64,000 nt of DNA from Lumbricus terrestris (lineage: Eukaryota > Annelida > Clitellata > Crassiclitellata > Lumbricidae), in NCBI GenBank assembly GCA_949752735.1, contig OX457037.1, forward strand, positions 34,076,956-34,140,955. The letters run 5' to 3'. Shown piece after piece: positions 39,940-52,825 of this stretch; the first letter of the stretch is position 1, and the number at the start of each line of letters is the position of its first letter. Below the pieces are notes generated by a model. The model had not been told where the DNA came from, ran no database searches, and worked only from the letters and a program-made list of their open reading frames with translations. A program made the translations under genes and the position numbers.

Positions 39940-41496
39940 CAGAGTGTGATTTGCCGGGGGGGTTGGGGGTCGGACCCCCTCTTTGCTATGGCCCGACCCC
40001 CACACTTCCACCTCCAAAAAAAGGTGTGGGGTCCAATTTCGACCCCCTCTTTTGGCAGTGCGGGCGGCCAGTGCCACAAGAGGGGGACTGCAAGCAGTTA
40101 GTAGGACTTATTTGTTTCATTTCCTCATTCGTTCAACACTTGACAGGTCACAGTTGACACAAAGTTTCAGTTCTATTCCGAGTGTTGAAATCCTATCAGA
40201 TTTTGCTACTTTTAAAGATAATCTGAAAGTAGGAATGCATCTAAAACAATTGCTGACAAAACTGTCCATTTATCCTATCTCCAGTGCAGATTGCGAGCGT
40301 GGATTTAGTTCCATGAATCTGCAGCACACAGACACAAGAAACCGGCTAAAAACTGAAACTGTCAGTGCTCTATTGATGATAGCTGTTAATGGCCCTGCTG
40401 TGCAATTTTTCAAGTGTCACGAGTATGTCTTATCTTGGTTCAAAAAAGGCAGGCATGGTGCCAACGACAAACCAACAGGGAAGAAAAGGAATGTTGATGA
40501 GCTTAGACCAAGATATAAACTTTTTGCCATGATTAAAGACTAGTCACTACCACTTAGCTAGAGTTCATCACAAATTAGGCTACATCATACATGACAATTT
40601 CATTTCAATAATTTTCGCATGATGACTAGTTTATCATAAATAATTTGCACTTCGTTATTGATGATTCTTGTTTCTGTTGTCATTTGAAATTATTTCAGTT
40701 TTTAGTCCTCAATAGGAACACAAATATCTTCTTATTAAGAAAGTTCTTATTTGAAGTTATTTCTTGTGAGTTGTTATAAGAACAGTATTTAGTTGATGCG
40801 TTACAGCTTGTGACTTGTGAAGTTCCGAGCACTTCGTTCATCCTAGGACCTTACTATTGTTTTATTATTTTGAGTGCTGAGTCTGCTGACTGCTGAGTAT
40901 TATTCTCACTTTGCGTTGTACTAACTATAGTGCAACATAAGTGAATATTATAGTGCCACTATGGCACTATAAATGAATACCCATATGTCTTTGCTCCATG
41001 TTTATGTGTTTTCCATGTTAAACAAAAAAAAAGTAAAACAAAAATTTCAATTGGACTTTGTTATTTTTCTCATATTTTAAGTCCAATTGGGAGTGGTTTT
41101 TGTATTATTTTACTTCTAATTTAGAGCAAGTTTATGCAGTACTGTGTTTGTTTACAATGAAAGTTGCTAATGACAAGTTAATTAAACTTGAAAACTACTG
41201 GGTTAACGAACAGAAAAACTTCAAACCCTTTAACATAAATAACATGTTAACTGATCTTTAAAAAGGTGATATTATTCAATTCATTCAATTCACTTTCAAT
41301 AGAAGATTTTGCTTTGGATTGCACCAAATCAATAGCGGCCGGGGCTCCGCCCCGGACCCCGCTGAAGGAGCTTACGACGCTCCCCCAGACCCCCTAGTCG
41401 GATATGCTCCGCAGTCGCCGAGGCGTATTTTGGCCCCCCCCAAAACAAGGACATTAAGCCGACCCCCACACTTCTTTTTTGACAAATCACACACTG
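39940..41496 (+). mobile_element. hAT transposon fragment, 1,557 bp, with 8-bp target duplication
   Basis: The termini are CAGAGTGTGATTTG and CAAATCACACACTG (13 of 14 complementary). ATGCCACG flanks both ends (39932-39939 and 41497-41504). It is inserted in the PLPP6-like exon copy, and removing it plus one duplication restores continuity with the parent exon. It carries the end of a transposase gene. Confidence 0.88.
40163..40543 (+). pseudogene. hAT transposase C-terminal dimerisation region (fragment)
   Basis: The frame contains LSIYPISSADCERGFSSMN, then NRLKTETVSALLMIAVNG and a KKGRHG tail. This is the C-terminal hAT dimerisation domain, closest in style to ZNF862/KIAA1586-like transposase relatives. 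The N-terminal zinc finger and the catalytic DDE parts are missing, and the frame upstream of 40163 is not homologous, so this is an internally deleted copy. Confidence 0.8.
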
Positions 41497-41604
41497 ATGC
41501 CACGTCCAACGTTTCCTCCAGTTAGCAGAGGTCGTGGACGCTTGAAGATCAGTTTCACAATGTTACACACCAACAGTACTGTCCAACTAAACAACCTACA
41601 TAAT

Positions 41605-41947
41605 ATATATATATATATAATATATATAATATATATAGGCCTATACCTATTTTAGGCCTCGTGGTGTAAGAAATAAGGCGCAAAATAAACGCTAGCGTAT
41701 CGGATATGACGTAATAGGATCGAAAAGCTTAATCGCTAATAATGAATTGCTATGACGTAAGCAACGCTCTGTGTCGTAAGACCGGTCAAGCAGCTCGTCC
41801 AACGAAGAGTAGGCGTTAAAACGCTCGCCGAGAATTTTCTACGGCGTAAAACAACGATGATTTTAATACATAAAAACCTAAATTAAACAGAATTCGAACG
41901 TCCGCCAAAGTTGATTTCAACAGCAAAGCCTACAGGAAGACAACATC
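41605..41947. other. upstream region of the PLPP6-like gene
   Basis: It begins with a (TA)n run and then becomes mixed in composition, with several CG dinucleotides. The 5' untranslated region of the gene presumably lies at its right end; no TATA box or initiator was identified. Confidence 0.4.
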
Positions 41948-44315
41948 ATGGCGGATGACCAACGCAACCCCCTGTCGAGAATTGATGCAAAGGTGTCGAA
42001 CGCCTTAGCGCTTTGCAGTGATCCGAGCGTGGTGTACGGCCGGGGAAAGCAGCTATGGCGAGGAATCGCCCGAGGGACGCAGCCCGCCGTCTTAATGATC
42101 TGGCTTATCATCTGGATGCTTTCCACTCGCGATGTGTCGTTGCACGAACGCCTGTTCAACATGCTTGTCGGTAACTATTACGCATGTATTACGTCGGAAA
42201 AGTGCGTAACTATTGGTAGGCTATCTGGGTCCTGGGACCGAATGATGACACTAACCCTAAACCAATATATCACCAATGTTTAATAATTATGTAGGTTAAT
42301 TTTCAGACAAGCCTAATTGTTAGGCTAATGAAAAGATATGAACATGACCATTTAATTGTGCGCTAATGAATATAGTGCAAAAATGTCACTGCCAGGAGTG
42401 TCCTAGAGGGCCTAGAGCCCTAGACGGAAAACCTCGAAAGTACCATAATAATCTCTATGCTAGTATTATCAGTGAGAACTGTGAGATTCTAGAATACACT
42501 GTTACCTTAACTGACCACTGTAAATAGATGGATTCTCTTTCGACATTGGCCACTGTCTTAACACATGCAATGCTTGCCATTTATAGGCCTAGTCCCACTC
42601 CATGTTTGTTAGTATTGAACTACAAAGACTCTGAACTGAACACATTCTTCATAAAATTAAGCTACATTCAGTACATTTACAAAGGAATCTGCTGGAAAAG
42701 GCTGCAATAGGATATTTAAAGAGTACAGACTTAAAATATTTTACGCATGGGTAATAAAGGCATATAAGCTAAACAGGTTTTACTCTATCCGATTCAACGA
42801 CAAAAATATAATTTTCTTAAAAAGTTTCTGAACATAAATGCGATTTGGGCTGAATTTCGACTGTTGAACTTAACATCCAGTTCACTGAGTTCAAGTTTAC
42901 TCACTCGTGTGAACAGACTGCTCTTTGAAGTATTGTAATACCTCATCTTTTTCTGTTAGAGTCGTAAAAAAGTTTTGTAAAATGATTTGTAGTTACAGTT
43001 GCTGGGTTTTGTTCACGTATGTCCTCCATGATGCTGATAGGATGACTCCATGATGCATTCCCTAAATTTTGCTCGATATGATGCTTGAAATATTCAAGCA
43101 TCTTTGTTATAGTTAGCCATAAATATCTTGTTTTCCGGCCATTTGATTTACACTATCAAGTCTAGTTTACTGAAGTGATACACTAAATTACTGAAGCACT
43201 GAGAGGTCAGAATGTTGCAAACACAGACTTACACAGATAGGTTAGTCTGGAACTATCAGATATAAGCAAGCACACCTAAGTGCCTCACACCAGTGTTAAG
43301 AGAATAAGTATTAAAACGGACATATTTAGTTTCTATGGTTTAAGATTAATAATCAACGTGTTATTAGGCATATGCCCTACAGAGTCTTCAATCGTAGGTT
43401 CACTTTTGGTTTTTGTTGTTATAAACACATTAAGTTTAATTATAGTATGTAGTTACAATGTATATTTAGAATGTCTGAGTTTTAATTCTTGTTTCATTAT
43501 CATTATTGCTTTAAAGTAATAGGTTTAGTTACACAGAGTAGCTATTGTTAACATCTTAACGACATCCTGGAATTGGTCATGGCATGGTAATCACTTTATA
43601 TTTTCATCAATGATAGGCGCTTCTTATGGTTGTCAATGGAAACTTCAAAGTTTTTAACCTTACACCGTTAGATTAAGACAAAACGTTAGCCTGCATAATG
43701 GCTCCACCAAGTGCAGAGGTCATTGGTGATCTATGAGAAAGTTATGAATATGTGCCTCCCTTAAACCCTCTGGGTCGTATATTTGTGCCTAATTGTTTTA
43801 TGACTATATCTAACACTTTCACTACCGGTACGTAGCTTTGCTTTCTATGACTTTTGTTATTCTGTTTTGGTCTTATACTAAACTCCAATGAACATGCTCA
43901 TGTTTCTTGTGTTGCTATTTATTATGCAGGTTGTTTAGTTGGACAGTTGGTGTGTAACATTGTGAAACTGATCTTCAAGCGTCCACGACCTCTGCTAACT
44001 GGAGGAAACGTTGGACGTGGCATTGCCCAGTACTCCTTCCCAAGTGATCATGTCATGATGTTCATGATCGCCTACTATATGGTAACCTCCGCCTACAAAG
44101 GAAACACTCAAGTGATGATGGTGATGAAGATAGTAATACTCATACTCTGCATTGCAAAGGTCATGCTTGGAAGAGTATACGTCCTTGACGTGGTGGGCGG
44201 AATCGTGCTTGGTATGATCGTGTATCAACTCCTCGTCAAATATCTCTGGGTCTCACCCGCCAAGTGTGACCAGTACATCAAATCAGTGCAAGCAGCACTG
44301 CACTTGTATCGTTAG
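41948..44315 (+). CDS. PLPP6: PLPP6/7-like PAP2-family membrane protein, probably catalytically dead
   Basis: Exon 1 is 41948-42170 (donor GTCG|GTAACT, phase 1) and exon 2 is 43930-44315 (acceptor TTATGCAG|GT). Together they encode 202 residues. Exon 1 gives a cytosolic N-terminus and first transmembrane helix (VLMIWLIIWMLS). Exon 2 gives the PAP2 core: motif C1 KLIFKRPRP (KX6RP intact), motif C2 PSDH (usual PSGH, histidine kept), and motif C3 AKVMLGRVYVLD where the family has SRX5HX3D. The nucleophilic histidine is valine, the serine alanine and the arginine lysine. The C-terminal LWVSP fits the PLPP6/PLPP7 subfamily (isoprenoid-diphosphate phosphatase and the nuclear-envelope protein NET39). 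I infer an inactive PAP2 protein; PLPP6 versus PLPP7 is not resolved. The partial exon-2 copy just upstream derives from it. Confidence 0.82.
42171..43929. other. intron of the PLPP6-like gene
   Basis: AT-rich, bounded by GTAACT and TTATGCAG. A 79-codon hydrophobic frame at 43280-43519 has no splice logic and is dismissed. Confidence 0.6.
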
Positions 44316-47124
44316 TCTGCACTTCGATGACACGGATTAGTGCAGGATAAGGCAAGCCAATTCTAAACAGTCAGCATACTGCACAGTAGCTTCGTGCAAC
44401 AAAAAAAACCGCTTATGTGTGAAGAACACCAATAACCATGAAAAGCAAAACATCATTGGCTTTTATGATATTATTTAATTAGTATTATACATAAATTATT
44501 CACGAACAATATAATTATCACATTTTTGTTACTTAAATATATATATTCTAGAGATACTATTTATGCATGTACCACGTACTATGTAAAAATCTTCAGTTAA
44601 TGAAATTATGACATCAACTTGTATTAAACCATTATCTGTTATTTAAATACATCTCAGATTAATTATTAGTGTCTAGGTACATAGGCTCAACAGGTTATTA
44701 GTTAATCATAATTGCACATATGAAACTCCAGTCTCTTGCTGTTCTTGAAATTTCTGCAAATTTGATTAGAAATTACCATATATACCGTATATATGCATAA
44801 TTGCATTGCTTAAAACCATGCTCAAATGTAATATATAATTTATCGCATCATATACTTATAAAAACTAGTAGTTACTCATGGTAACTCCCAGTGCAGCAGC
44901 CCAAAGAAAATGGCAAGTCTTGGGCATCAGGTTGCAGTTCTGCTGCCAGTCACCTGAACACTAGAATAGACCTGTGGAAGAATAAAGTGTATCCCTAATC
45001 ACCAGCATTATTATAAGCATCAACTAAGATTACTAGATTAGTCATTCATGTTATGGGAGCAGAAACTTTACAAGGTCTAGGACAGTCTATGCCACTGAAG
45101 CACCCAATCAAGAATTTAAGGGGATTATGTAAACCTGACATCTGATGACCTACTCCAAGTTGAGAACAACCACTTTGAGCTGAATAATAATCCATGCCCC
45201 AGAGAGCTTAGACAACTCGCTAATAGGCTTATGGCCCTGTATTTGGACAAGTACATGCATTTTGCAGCCTTCTGTTTGCATCACCAAAATAACACCAGAA
45301 CCTTTCTTGCAACCACACTAGAACATACATATTTGATCACTCTTTGCCTCGTTAGTTTCCTCAAAATGGGTTTTGAGACATTTATACGTCAAAAGTACTT
45401 CCATATTTTTTTCTTTTGGTATGATAGCCTTTGTGGCTGTGGCACATCATAAAAACATGTCAATCGACAGCAATCTGAGTCACTTTATCCAATGCAGACT
45501 TCGGAAGTTCTTATTACCAGCTGGTTAACTGGTATTCTTTACGTCCCAGGCTCAGCTTGGCTCATCTCTTCTGTAGAACTGTCGGCAATTGATCCAGATT
45601 TCACCTCACTGATACGACTGTCAGTTTGATCATCTGAGCAAATTAAGTTAAAGAATTAAAGAATTGGTCAAACATAAAATATTCAAAGTTTCAGGGCTGA
45701 AAGTGAGCCAGGTCTCTCCGTGTCTGTGACCCAGCATTGTTTTTTATGACCCGTTGCTGGACCTTAGCCAGGTCGCATGTTTAACATTTAGGCCTAAGCA
45801 TTCATCACAAACTCCATACCGATTATCAAATTTTTTAAATCTACATAAAATGATTGCTAAAAAAAGGTCATCAGATTTTAAAGATCAATTGATGAAAATT
45901 ATTCTTTGTACTTTCAAGACAAAAAGACTAAAAAAGGTCATCAAAAAATAAAAGGTCGTCGGGGAAAACATTTTTTGGACAAAGGTTCTCGCCGCTGTCC
46001 GCCTCAGACATGGGCGGAGACCTAGGGGCGACAGGGGGACGGTCCCCCCAATGGAGGTGTTGGGGGGACGGCCCATGCATTTGTCCCCCCCCAATCGTTG
46101 AGCGTCACGACTAAAAAAAAGGACATCAATTTTTTGGCGGCAAAAATAGAAAATTTCTTAGAGATTTCGCCGGATGACTAAAAAAAAGGTCGTCAGAAAT
46201 TTTGGCCGGCAAAAGATGGAAATTTTTCAGCGACACTCAGTCGTTCGTCCGTCAAAAAATCTTGCGTCTTTCCGTCCCCCCAAGTCTATGCCCATGGCCT
46301 CAGACCCGGCTTCTTTGTACAACCACTTTCAGCCCTGCACAGCTTCAGTTCTCAATAAACAATCGGGTTATCTGGATTAATTGTAAACTCTTCCAAACTA
46401 CATGGATCAGTACCAGGGCTTATTCTAACGTGCAGCTGGACACAGTATTCAGTACACAAGCATCAGTAGGTTGCAATGAAGCAATGTGGAGTCGAAAAGA
46501 AAATGGTTTAATAATAATAATCTGTGTTTAGTTTCAAACTGAGACAATGCAGAATGATTACAATTTATACTATGACAGATGATCACAAGTTATTACAAGA
46601 GTCGAATTTTATTGTCGGCAGCCAACAGGGCACGCATCATGTCCTATTCATTTTACCAATGCCATCTGCCGATTGCAAGGTTCAGTGGATAGTCAACAGT
46701 TAGAAGATCTGAGAAGCTGCTAGAAATAATGTTTGGTTATACATCACTAAAATAAATTTGGTATGAGATAATTTTTTAAAACAACATTAGAGATTCACTT
46801 ACAAATTCAATAATTAAAGTAATTCAGAGTAACGTTACTAACCACAAAACTTTCACAAAACTAAAAAACTCTTACTCTGATCCACTGGTGCAATGGTGGT
46901 GGTACCAGCCATAGAATTTCAGCAGGTCACACGCCAGGGTCATGGGAGTTACTCAGCAGGTCGAAGAAATTAAATTTAATGATATTAAAAATTCCAAAGA
47001 ATATTTGGCAGGTCATACAGCAGGTCAAGAGTGAAATAGGCCGGTCAAATGACCTGCCACGACCTATGGTAGCCCTGCTACTGCTAAGCTGTTGATCAAC
47101 ATGCATTCAGAAGAGAATCAGAAG
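44316..47124. other. intergenic region between convergent genes
   Basis: The PLPP6-like gene (plus) and the ROS1-like gene (minus) converge here. I see a recurrent 'ggtcatca' plus A-tract repeat block at 45860-46260 with runs of G and C, related to blocks at 4.2, 32.7 and 52.25 kb, but no coding exon. Confidence 0.5.
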
Positions 47125-50100
47125 TTACTTAGTGATGAAAAGACAGGAAGTTGTAGGCTGAAGCATCATACCGTTTAAGTGCGTGTGTATTTTCCGCAGC
47201 TGGTCGGCTAGGTAGTGAAAGGACGGACGTCTGAATGGAGATGATCGCCAGCAGCTGAGCATCGTTGAGAAACTTAAACAAAAAGAAGACGTTTAAAGTA
47301 CTCGACAAATGTGTCACGCAGACTAGACTTGTTACATGTTAATCTCAGATTTGGACTTTGCTGCTAGTTGACAAGCTTCTCAAAGGCACATCAACATGTA
47401 CTTGTACTATTCCTGATACAACATCCAACACTTTGCATGACGATATGCATCAGCCAACCCAACCACAAGCCACACAGTCCAACGCCATGAATTAGTATCT
47501 AAATATGCTTTATACATTGGATGAAGTAGGATGCATGCATGGAATACTCCCACAAGGTTTTTATCACCACACAATTGCTTCCATGAAACCCTGCATGAGT
47601 TCAGTGCTAAGTTGCCTCAGAGACATGGGGGGGCGGTAGCGCAATGGATAACATGCTGGCGTAGAGTGCGAGAGGTAGCGAGTTCGAGCTCCCATTGGAC
47701 GGATTTGCTTTGTAGGCTGCTATTAGCGCCGATTATTGCAGGCTGTCTGCTCAATTAGTATAGTTAAGATTTGTATATTCTGCAATCTCAGTTTCTTGTG
47801 AAAACTGCATAATTGTACACCGTAACCAGTTGCAGTCTGTCAACCAGATTGTTGAATGAAGAGAATATTATTACATCATTTGGCAACTGATAGGCTACAT
47901 TTGTAAAGCAGCTGAATGTAATTTCTTCACCAGATTTCTATTGTTATATAGCGATGAGCTAATATTCTGGTATGCTTAGTTTGATACCTACATGTTCTCC
48001 GGGCAGTACGTTGGCTTGTCGAGTCGGCCTCCACTCTCTAGAAACTGTAAGATTTCGGTTTCGTTCATCTTATCTGAATATGGTTCCTGACCCAGAGTGA
48101 AAACCTCCCACATCACAACACCAAATGCCCTACAGTTTCAACAGAAATGCATGTTAAGCAGCGTCACAGAAATTTGTATAAAGAAAATTTATATAGCACC
48201 TTGTAGCCACCTGATATCAAGCCAAATTGCAACGATGTGAGGTAATTGTACCAGCCAGTAACCATCATGTCCTTGTACATTATGTACAGTGTCCAGTGTT
48301 CAGCATACCAAGCCAAAACTGGTCAGCAAATGCATATGAAATTATACTAACGTTTTATAGCCAAATAAACAGAGAAGCTTTAGCCGGCCAAGGTAGAAGA
48401 AGTCATTTGCTATCCATGCAAACAGAAGAAGACATAACAGCTAACTTGTACTGCATGTTTATTACACTTACAATTCAATGTAAATTTAACTTCAGGTACT
48501 AGTTTAAAATGTACTATCTGTCCCTGTAATGGCCCTTAAAACCCTGACCTTCATAATGATTTTTCACATTTACCATGACTTTCATGCTTATCAATGAATG
48601 ATGTTGATAGAGGACTTATTTGATGTACACGTAGTCACCATAATTATTAGGGTGGTCGCATCTGTAATGGTAAATTTTCAACTTCAGTTTTATTCTTTCT
48701 CCAACCCACCATTTGGTGACACTTGGTAAAAGACTGATGTAGCCCCAAAATTGTCGCGATTGAAAAATATTTAGGACTAGCACAACGTGTTTGAAGTTTT
48801 GGATTTTATGAAATATCATCGTCTTTTTGAGTAAAAAGATAATTTAGTCAAATTTTTTTACCTATGACTAGTTTCAGCAGAAAGACTACGTTCCTTTGCT
48901 CAAGTACAACTGACAAGTATGCCTAACTTCTACAATGATGATAATGATTTATTGTATTTTTATGAATAACTGACCATCACAATAGTATTTGACGCGTGAG
49001 TCCCTGAGATCGATGACCATAAACCTATACTAGTAAGCAACACATTGCTATGTTCTTTTGATAGGCCTGATTTCTATCTACAGGAATCATTTGTTACACT
49101 AAAGGCTCTTTATTAAATGCTAAACTTTAACACAAATTCTGATATAACACGGACAATTAAGGACCTCAACAATAGTTGAACTAGAGAAAAATACTTATGA
49201 TGTTTTTGATTATTGTGGCAATCAGAGCAGAATGACACAGCGCATCACTGATAAAATTTATCAGGACCTGCTGCAAAGAAATGAATTAAAATAGATGTTG
49301 AAATTATTGAGATCATAAGTTTTATAGATCTATGAAATTACTTATTACCACACAGCCGTCAAAGAGCAGGTTTTAAACAACTTCTAAAGAGAGCACCATA
49401 ATTGAGTGCCAGTGGTGCATGAAGCCTACTCACATTTTTGTCTATTTCATAATATAGAATGTATCTAATTAAAAGTATACTTTCAGAGTTGAAAGAATGA
49501 ACACAGAGTCAAACAATTGACACAGAAAGTGCTGTCAAGGGTGGACACAAATTACACTGCCTTTATTAGCTATTGTAAATTAACTACCTATCAAAAATTA
49601 GCATGAAAGGCGAGGGTGTCAAACACGTAAGCTATGTGCAACTCAAAATCTCTATATCATGCTCAGCAATGGATCCATCTGAAATTACAATGGCCATCAG
49701 GATATCTCAGACGACCAACCAATCCAAGAGAATAAGTATAGCACCCTCAAAACCAAACCCATTGCTACACTCTTGGTGACAGATGAACACCTTCTTTGGG
49801 CAACATGTCAGAGATTTCAATTTGAGGGAAGTTTATCGTGAAAACTACACCATAGCTCAAAACCAAGCAAATACCAAATGCAATTTGAATTGTGAGACAG
49901 GGTAGTAATGCCCCAGGCTGAAAACATATTAGCCTAAATCTGAGATAAAACTTTCCATCTAAAATGTGTTGCTACTTTTCATATTACACCAGTTCCTTGT
50001 GCCCAGTAACCCCATGAACAATGGCGGTAAAAAAAGAATATTTCTGAGAAATCAGACCTCATTAAGAATGTTGGCGATTTTGCAGAAAAGTTCAATTACG

Positions 50101-52825
50101 TAGGACACAGATGAAACCATAAAAAATTTATATTTATCCCTGTTATATACTATTACTGTTCCCTTATTGCAACAGTCTAAGATCAATAAGCTATAACTAT
50201 CAATCAGGACAACAAAGCAAAATAGGTAGTATTGTAAAGACATAAGATATGATAGATGTTATCTGTGATGCGGCGTGTTATACATGTTTTCTTGCCTTTG
50301 AGAGATTTCTCTTGAAGTGGCGCTATATAAATTGATGATTATGATTACGTTAGCAGTAGCATCATTATGTTTAAGTGTGGATCACCTACAAGTAGTTGAA
50401 TTAATTCCTGGTTTGAAGATTCCTGGCTGATTACAACCATATAGCTACTTCTGAGCATTAGAAGACTTGCTATTATAAGGTTAAAACTTTGATGGCGTTG
50501 TGCTAGTCCTAAATATTTCTATTTTCTCTTACAACTTTTTGTGTGATGCTTCTGGGTAGAATGGAACCAAATGGCGCCTTGGAGAACAGTCAATTCAAAC
50601 TTTCATTTTTAACGACCACCCTAATAATTATGGTACAAATAGCTCGAACTACACAGACCACAGAATGTTTGTCTGCCACATATTTTATTTGACTCCCTGT
50701 GGGCGGATTTCAAAATCTAAAAATGTTCATACGTGTGTTCAAAATATGACCACTTCTGAACACATGTTCACATACATGTCATTCAGGGTTAAAAGTGTAA
50801 AAAAATTGCCTGGACGCTCCTTAACATTCCAGTATGTGGTGGCGAAATAAGTGGAAGGACCTCATTGAGATTTGAAAAGAAGTGCATGGACGCTGTCCGT
50901 GACCGTCCAGCCACAATTTAAGCCATGATGTCATTGAATATGATCCCCAATACGTTTGAGGACTTAAAAACTTATATTCCTGACTTGTTGGCAGTCAACT
51001 GTTGTGACTCGCATGTACTGGTACTGCGTGAAATATTCCCTCCTAAGACCAAATGCCTATACGCACTCGGAACGCAACCACGTGACTTTGATTTGATAAC
51101 TACGGACAAAAAGTCATCTCTAGGGTTTTATACAAGCACATGTACTAGTTCTCTACGCGTTGCATGAACATTTGTAACAATTCCGGTTTTATGGATAAAA
51201 ACTCCCATTTTTTATCTTAAAATTACTTAAAACTGGCACAAATTATTAATTGCAGGCCTACCATAAATTGATTGATTATATATATGCCCCTCATGCCTAC
51301 TGCAGCTAGTCTTCTGTGACTAAATAATTTCCTTACCATAGATCAGACATGCTTGTGAAAAAGTTATTTGTGATGGCTTCTGGTGACATCCATCTGGATG
51401 GCAATGCTTCTTCATAGCTAGGCAATTCAAGGCAAGTCTCGCTTTCACATATAACGTCTTTTAGTAGGCTGAATCCACCAATCTTGATGAGATACGATGA
51501 AGAATGACAAAATACAAAGCAGTGCTTTGCTTGCAGGTCCCTGAAAAAGTTAAAACTATCTATTGAAAAAGTTAAAACTATCTATGCAAAACAAATAGCC
51601 TTTTATTTTATTTTTTCTATTGTGTTCATATTTTTTCATTGTATAAGCACTTCAATACAATAAGTTCCCTCTATTCAATCTAGATTGAAATGCCAGACTT
51701 CGTTTCTAATAAAACTACAGTAGTACATAACCTTTTCCAACCTTTGTGTCCATATGCTAGCATACAACGAGTCAATCTATGGACTAGTCCACATAGCCAG
51801 GCTAGTGGATTCTGCAACATCAAAACACCGCCCGCTCTGGCGATCCTTGTGAGCAGCTATTTAATTGGGTGTAAGGCCAAACGCAGACAAATGCGGACCA
51901 TGGGGAGGGAGGGTCCAAAGTAGGTCATTTTACGCGGACGTCCTTTATGCATGACCCATAACTGCTGATGAATAAGTCAGCATTCGTGTTACACAACTTC
52001 TGCATAATACATTGAAAACAACTGCAAGATTCTGTATTATATCACAGTAAAGTGTTGTTAGAAGTTTTTTAAACTACTGTTCACAAAGTTAGTTAGGGCC
52101 AGTAGCCAAGTATATAGGCCCTACCATAAACTCGCTGCAATGCCATCTTTAAGAATCATATCTAGCAAGGCCGTAGCCAGGATTTGATTTGGGGGGGTGT
52201 TTCACTCATCAATTTTCCTTCCTAAAAAACTGATGATCTTTTTTAGTCATCTGGCCGAAATCTTCCCAAAAAGGTCACCAATTTCCCTTTCCCAAAACCT
52301 TGATGACCTTTTTTTAGTCATCCGAGGCATATTTTGGGGTGTTTTTATGGTTTTATTTCATGGTTTTTATATCATGTGCTCGTAAATGCATTATATTATT
52401 TTTCACATTTTCCATTTCGGGGGGTGTTCAAACACCCAAAACACCCCCTAGCTACGGCCTTGATATCTAGAGCCGTCCTCACGACTTAACCAGTTTATCG
52501 TTTCTATACACGAGTCCAGTTTTGGCAGACTTTGTATTATATCAGAAATCATGGTTATAACGAATAGTATTGTAACCTGTAGTATCTATTATTTCTACGG
52601 TGACTTTTGCAAACAATGTTTTCATATCGGCACAATTAGAAGTTTTCTAATTAGATGAAGAGAAAATGATAGAAAACCAGAAAACCATGGCACAACCTTT
52701 GAATAAATGCCTTACTTCAAAGAACTGACATCCACTGACCTGTGAACTAAATGTCTTTCTTCAAAGAACTGACATCCACTGACAATATCGAGACAAAAAT
52801 TCAACAGATTCAGAACACTGATTGT
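47125..52825 (-). CDS. ROS1: ROS1-like kinase C-lobe exons to the stop codon
   Basis: Four exons. 52825-52740 ends LVHR; 51540-51337 gives DLQAKHCFV (catalytic-loop Asp kept, Asn to His), KIGGFSLLKD (DFG to GFS) and RWMSPEA. 48129-47992 gives AFGVVMWEVFTLGQEPY and SGGRLDKPTYCPE. 47272-47125 gives MLSCWRSSPFRRPSFHYLAD and ends after a tail of only about 20 residues. A possible donor (ACG|GTATGA at about 47176) could extend the tail into further exons not identified here. Confidence 0.87.

Larger units (their letters stand above)
39906..41604 (-). pseudogene. inverted partial copy of PLPP6-like exon 2, split by a hAT element
   Basis: Minus-strand 41604-41497 followed by 39939-39906 reproduces the first ~130 bases of exon 2 of the gene at 41948-44315, including a few intron bases before the exon (ATTATG.AGG). 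That shows a genomic rather than an mRNA-derived copy. It carries a 4-base insertion (TACT) that shifts the frame, a few substitutions, and stops matching just after the codons for FPS. A 1.56-kb hAT element separates the two halves. Confidence 0.8.

Noticed and set aside
43280..43519. 79-codon hydrophobic frame in the PLPP6-like intron, considered as a missing transmembrane exon
   Set aside because: Exons 1 and 2 already join in phase and the joined protein matches the PAP2 topology; the frame has no suitable splice sites.
47636..47735. Possible tRNA-Arg gene
   Set aside because: A and B boxes are present but the acceptor and anticodon stems do not pair; better explained as a SINE head.
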